Below, in pieces: positions 14,647 through 16,181 of a stretch of 16,181 nt of DNA (position 1 is its first letter; every line of letters begins with the position of its first letter). Where the stretch lies: contig NZ_CAJMDQ010000060.1 in the NCBI RefSeq assembly GCF_905212195.1, positions 1-16,181 of the forward strand, in the 5' to 3' direction. A program made the position numbers and the translations under genes. The notes below the pieces were generated by a model, which did no database searches, was not told where the DNA came from, and saw only the letters and a list, made by a program, of their open reading frames with translations. The DNA comes from an uncultured Anaerotignum sp. (GTDB lineage Bacteria; Bacillota; Clostridia; Lachnospirales; Anaerotignaceae).

Positions 14647-14979
14647 TTACACCTCCTCAATTTTCAAAGTAAGATACTTGTTATATTCCGTTTCAATGCC
14701 GGACAACCCGAGCCATAATGTCTGCAAAAGCAGCTGTACCCGTTCGTCCTCCATTCCCTCTAAAGGGAACACGACTTTGAGATAACCGCCTTTTTTCTCA
14801 TCGGCTTCTGCCTGAAAGGGCACGTCCGTAAACTGCTCTATGGCATTGACCGTATTGAGAGAAAGTATGGTAACTGCCGCACAGACGATATCTTCCCCAT
14901 GGGGTGCATAGCCTGCGTGACCGGAAATCTCAAATGCACAGATTTTATTCTCTTTCTGATAAAGCTTTGCCTTAATCAT
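14647..14979 (-). CDS. prp: Ribosomal-processing cysteine protease Prp (YsxB family)
   Basis: Prp removes the N-terminal extension of L27. The 110-residue protein has the conserved GHAGYAPHGEDIVCAAVT block containing the catalytic pair His21 and Cys33. It lies between rplU and rpmA, the standard Bacillota position, with only two-base gaps to either side. The substrate motif is visible at the start of rpmA, so the enzyme-substrate pair is complete here. Confidence 0.96.
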   Translation of the reverse strand: MIKAKLYQKENKICAFEISGHAGYAPHGEDIVCAAVTILSLNTVNAIEQFTDVPFQAEADEKKGGYLKVVFPLEGMEDERVQLLLQTLWLGLSGIETEYNKYLTLKIEEV

Positions 14980-14981
14980 AA

Positions 14982-15287
14982 TTAGATGGATTTAATCTGC
15001 AGTTTTGTGAAAGGCTGTCTGTGGCCGTTTTTCTTGTGGAAACCTTTTTTGGGTTTGTATTTGTAAACGACTACTTTTTTCGCTTTGCCGTCACCGATTA
15101 CGGATGCTGTAACTGCTGCGCCTTCAACGTAGGGAGCGCCAACTTTTACATCGCCGTCTTTCGCCAGTACCAGAACTTTGTCGAAAGTATATTCCTGACC
15201 TGCTTCAACACCCAGTTTTTCTACTGTGATGATATCGCCTTCTGCTACTTTGTACTGCTTACCACCAGTTTCAATAATTGCGTACAT
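14982..15287 (-). CDS. rplU: Ribosomal protein L21 (bL21)
   Basis: L21 binds 23S rRNA in the 50S subunit. The 101-residue protein starts MYAIIETGGKQYKVAEGD and ends KKNGHRQPFTKLQIKSI, typical over its whole length. The frame is open upstream to 15380, but GAGGAGGTG just before the ATG at 15287 and the conserved N terminus set the start; the upstream part is the leader RNA. It is the first gene of the rplU-prp-rpmA group. Confidence 0.98.
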   Translation of the reverse strand: MYAIIETGGKQYKVAEGDIITVEKLGVEAGQEYTFDKVLVLAKDGDVKVGAPYVEGAAVTASVIGDGKAKKVVVYKYKPKKGFHKKNGHRQPFTKLQIKSI

Positions 15288-15304
15288 GTGAACACCTCCT
15301 CGCA

Positions 15305-15378
15305 ATTTACTCGCTGGATACGGTAACCGAAGCCTTTCTTCGGTTTTCCAGAACCTCTCCATGCGGCTGACATACTTC
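15305..15378 (-). ncRNA. L21-leader-like structured 5' UTR
   Basis: The mRNA leader before rplU folds into an outer helix CTGGA/TCCAG (15351-15347 with 15318-15314) and an inner 8-bp hairpin AACCGAAG/CTTCGGTT (15345-15338 with 15332-15325). This position and shape fit the L21 leader known from low-G+C Gram-positives, thought to let ribosomal protein repress its own operon. The assignment is from layout and recalled consensus, not a model search. Confidence 0.6.
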
Positions 15379-15410
15379 ATTATAGTATCACAGGGTTTTC
15401 AGCCTGTCAA
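15379..15410 (-). promoter_or_regulatory. Promoter of the rplU operon
   Basis: A perfect -35 TTGACA (15410-15405) is followed after 17 bases by TACTAT (15387-15382) and, overlapping it, TATAAT (15384-15379, spacing 20). The spacer holds an ACAGG...CCTGT inverted repeat that starts in the -35. It starts only a few bases past the TPR gene stop. Confidence 0.75.
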
Positions 15411-15415
15411 CACTT

Positions 15416-16181
15416 TTATTCCAATTTTTTGCCTTGTTTTACAGCAAAATATCGCTCTTCCTGCCCCAGTTTCCGCAGCACGGACAAAAGTGCGGCAAGA
15501 CCATCTCTGGTCAGGCATTTTTTGCCGTTTCTCGTCATTTCATAGGCAATGGAAAGGCAGTCCTCTGCCCGTTCCAGACTGCCATTGGCGGCATACATCC
15601 GTCCAATGCGGTCACAAAGCTTGCCATAAGCTTCTGTTTCTCTGCCTTTGGCAGTGCCCAACAGCAACGCCCGGTCCAAAAGGGTATTTGCTTCTTTCTG
15701 ATTTCCCTGTGCAATATGAGAAGCCGCTGTTTTCAGAAGCAGACGGGCAAAATTCTCTGTTTCCCCTTCCATCATACGGGTTGCCAGTGCCAATTCACTG
15801 AAACATTCCGCCGCATCTTTATGGCGTCCACTGTCTGCCAGCAGTCTGCCTGTGCGCTCCAATCTGCGCTGATACTGTTTTCCTCTGGGCAGCTGGAGTT
15901 CACGGAACAGTCGTATATAAGGCAGGTACATGCCCACTGCTTTTTCTTTTTCACCCATGGCAAAATAGCAGTCGCCGATTTCTGCCAGCAGTTCGCAGTA
16001 GTCTTTTGTTTTCACGCTGTCATATTCTTCGATGTAATTCTTGGCGTTGGTAAGTTTTTGCAGACCTTTCAGGTATTCTCCCGCCGTCAGGTACCATTCA
16101 CCTAATCTGCGGCAAGCCTGTGCGTATTCCATGCCTTCCGCTGCCTGTTCTGCCGCCTGATACCAGAAAAATGCCTGTTCC
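15416..16181 (-). CDS. TPR-repeat protein, C-terminal part (5' end outside window)
   Basis: The open frame runs off the right edge, so only the last 254 residues are seen; the ATG at 16132 is internal because the upstream codons continue the same helical pattern (AFFWYQAAEQAAEG). The sequence is a chain of tetratricopeptide-like helix pairs with the small-large alternation AxxxxxGxxYxxxG...A: CRRLGEWYLTAGEYLKGLQK, LLAEIGDCYFAMGEKEKAVG, AASHIAQGNQKEANTLLDRA, CDRIGRMYAANGSLERAEDC. No catalytic domain or signal is visible in this part. TPR solenoids usually bind proteins or peptides, so the function cannot be named. It ends five bases before the rplU -35 and no terminator separates them. Confidence 0.85.
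   Translation of the reverse strand, partial: EQAFFWYQAAEQAAEGMEYAQACRRLGEWYLTAGEYLKGLQKLTNAKNYIEEYDSVKTKDYCELLAEIGDCYFAMGEKEKAVGMYLPYIRLFRELQLPRGKQYQRRLERTGRLLADSGRHKDAAECFSELALATRMMEGETENFARLLLKTAASHIAQGNQKEANTLLDRALLLGTAKGRETEAYGKLCDRIGRMYAANGSLERAEDCLSIAYEMTRNGKKCLTRDGLAALLSVLRKLGQEERYFAVKQGKKLE

Noticed and set aside
15288..15380. 31-codon upstream extension of rplU
   Set aside because: It is read through the structured leader RNA; L21 begins MYAIIETGGKQY with a strong ribosome site at 15287.
1..16181. CRISPR arrays, tRNA, rRNA, transposase, phage or toxin-antitoxin genes
   Set aside because: No regularly spaced direct repeats, cloverleaf, rRNA core sequence or such protein motifs were seen on either strand; nearly all of the window is assigned to core genes.

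Overview
The window looks like chromosomal core DNA from a low-to-mid G+C Bacillota, most likely class Clostridia (inference). The evidence is a PyrK/PyrD class 1B dihydroorotate dehydrogenase, an L27 with the cleavable LNLQFFA N-terminal extension next to its protease gene prp, a Smr-domain MutS2, an L21-leader-like RNA before rplU, strong purine-rich Shine-Dalgarno sites, and stalk-domain and OmpR/HisKA families typical of the group. No tRNA, rRNA, CRISPR array, insertion sequence or phage gene was seen.

Left part (1-5913, + strand): the distal part of a pyrimidine biosynthesis operon, carB (5' truncated by the window)-pyrK-pyrD-pyrF-pyrE-pyrB-pyrI. The junctions from pyrK on are overlapping or within two bases. 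The genes cover carbamoyl phosphate synthesis through UMP, except dihydroorotase and CarA, which are not in view. PyrI carries a full zinc-site pattern, so the aspartate transcarbamoylase should be the allosteric PyrB/PyrI type. A strong hairpin terminator follows.

Middle (6135-10254): a secreted protein with a copper-amine-oxidase-N-like stalk domain (+); then a sensor kinase (-), a small two-helix membrane protein (+) and an OmpR-type response regulator (-). The kinase and regulator look like a cognate pair but are separated by the opposite-strand small gene. The kinase and small gene appear to share an overlapping divergent promoter. The regulator lies directly downstream of mutS2.

Right part (10275-16181, - strand, transcribed right to left): a TPR-rich protein (5' end outside the window), a promoter and L21-leader-like RNA, rplU-prp-rpmA, a tandem hairpin pair, obgE, and then mutS2 with its own promoter.

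The least ordinary feature is a family of three structured intergenic repeats (about 5934-6081, 7239-7391 and 12838-12936), all in the same + orientation. Each has degenerate inverted ends (left CTTCAT-AGAAA, right TTAAG...GAAGTTGC) around a central hairpin with an 8-nt loop flanked by AATCCTT. In one copy the stem sequence is different but still complementary, which points to selection on structure. They lie at gene 3' ends and probably act as terminators; they also resemble small palindromic mobile repeats.
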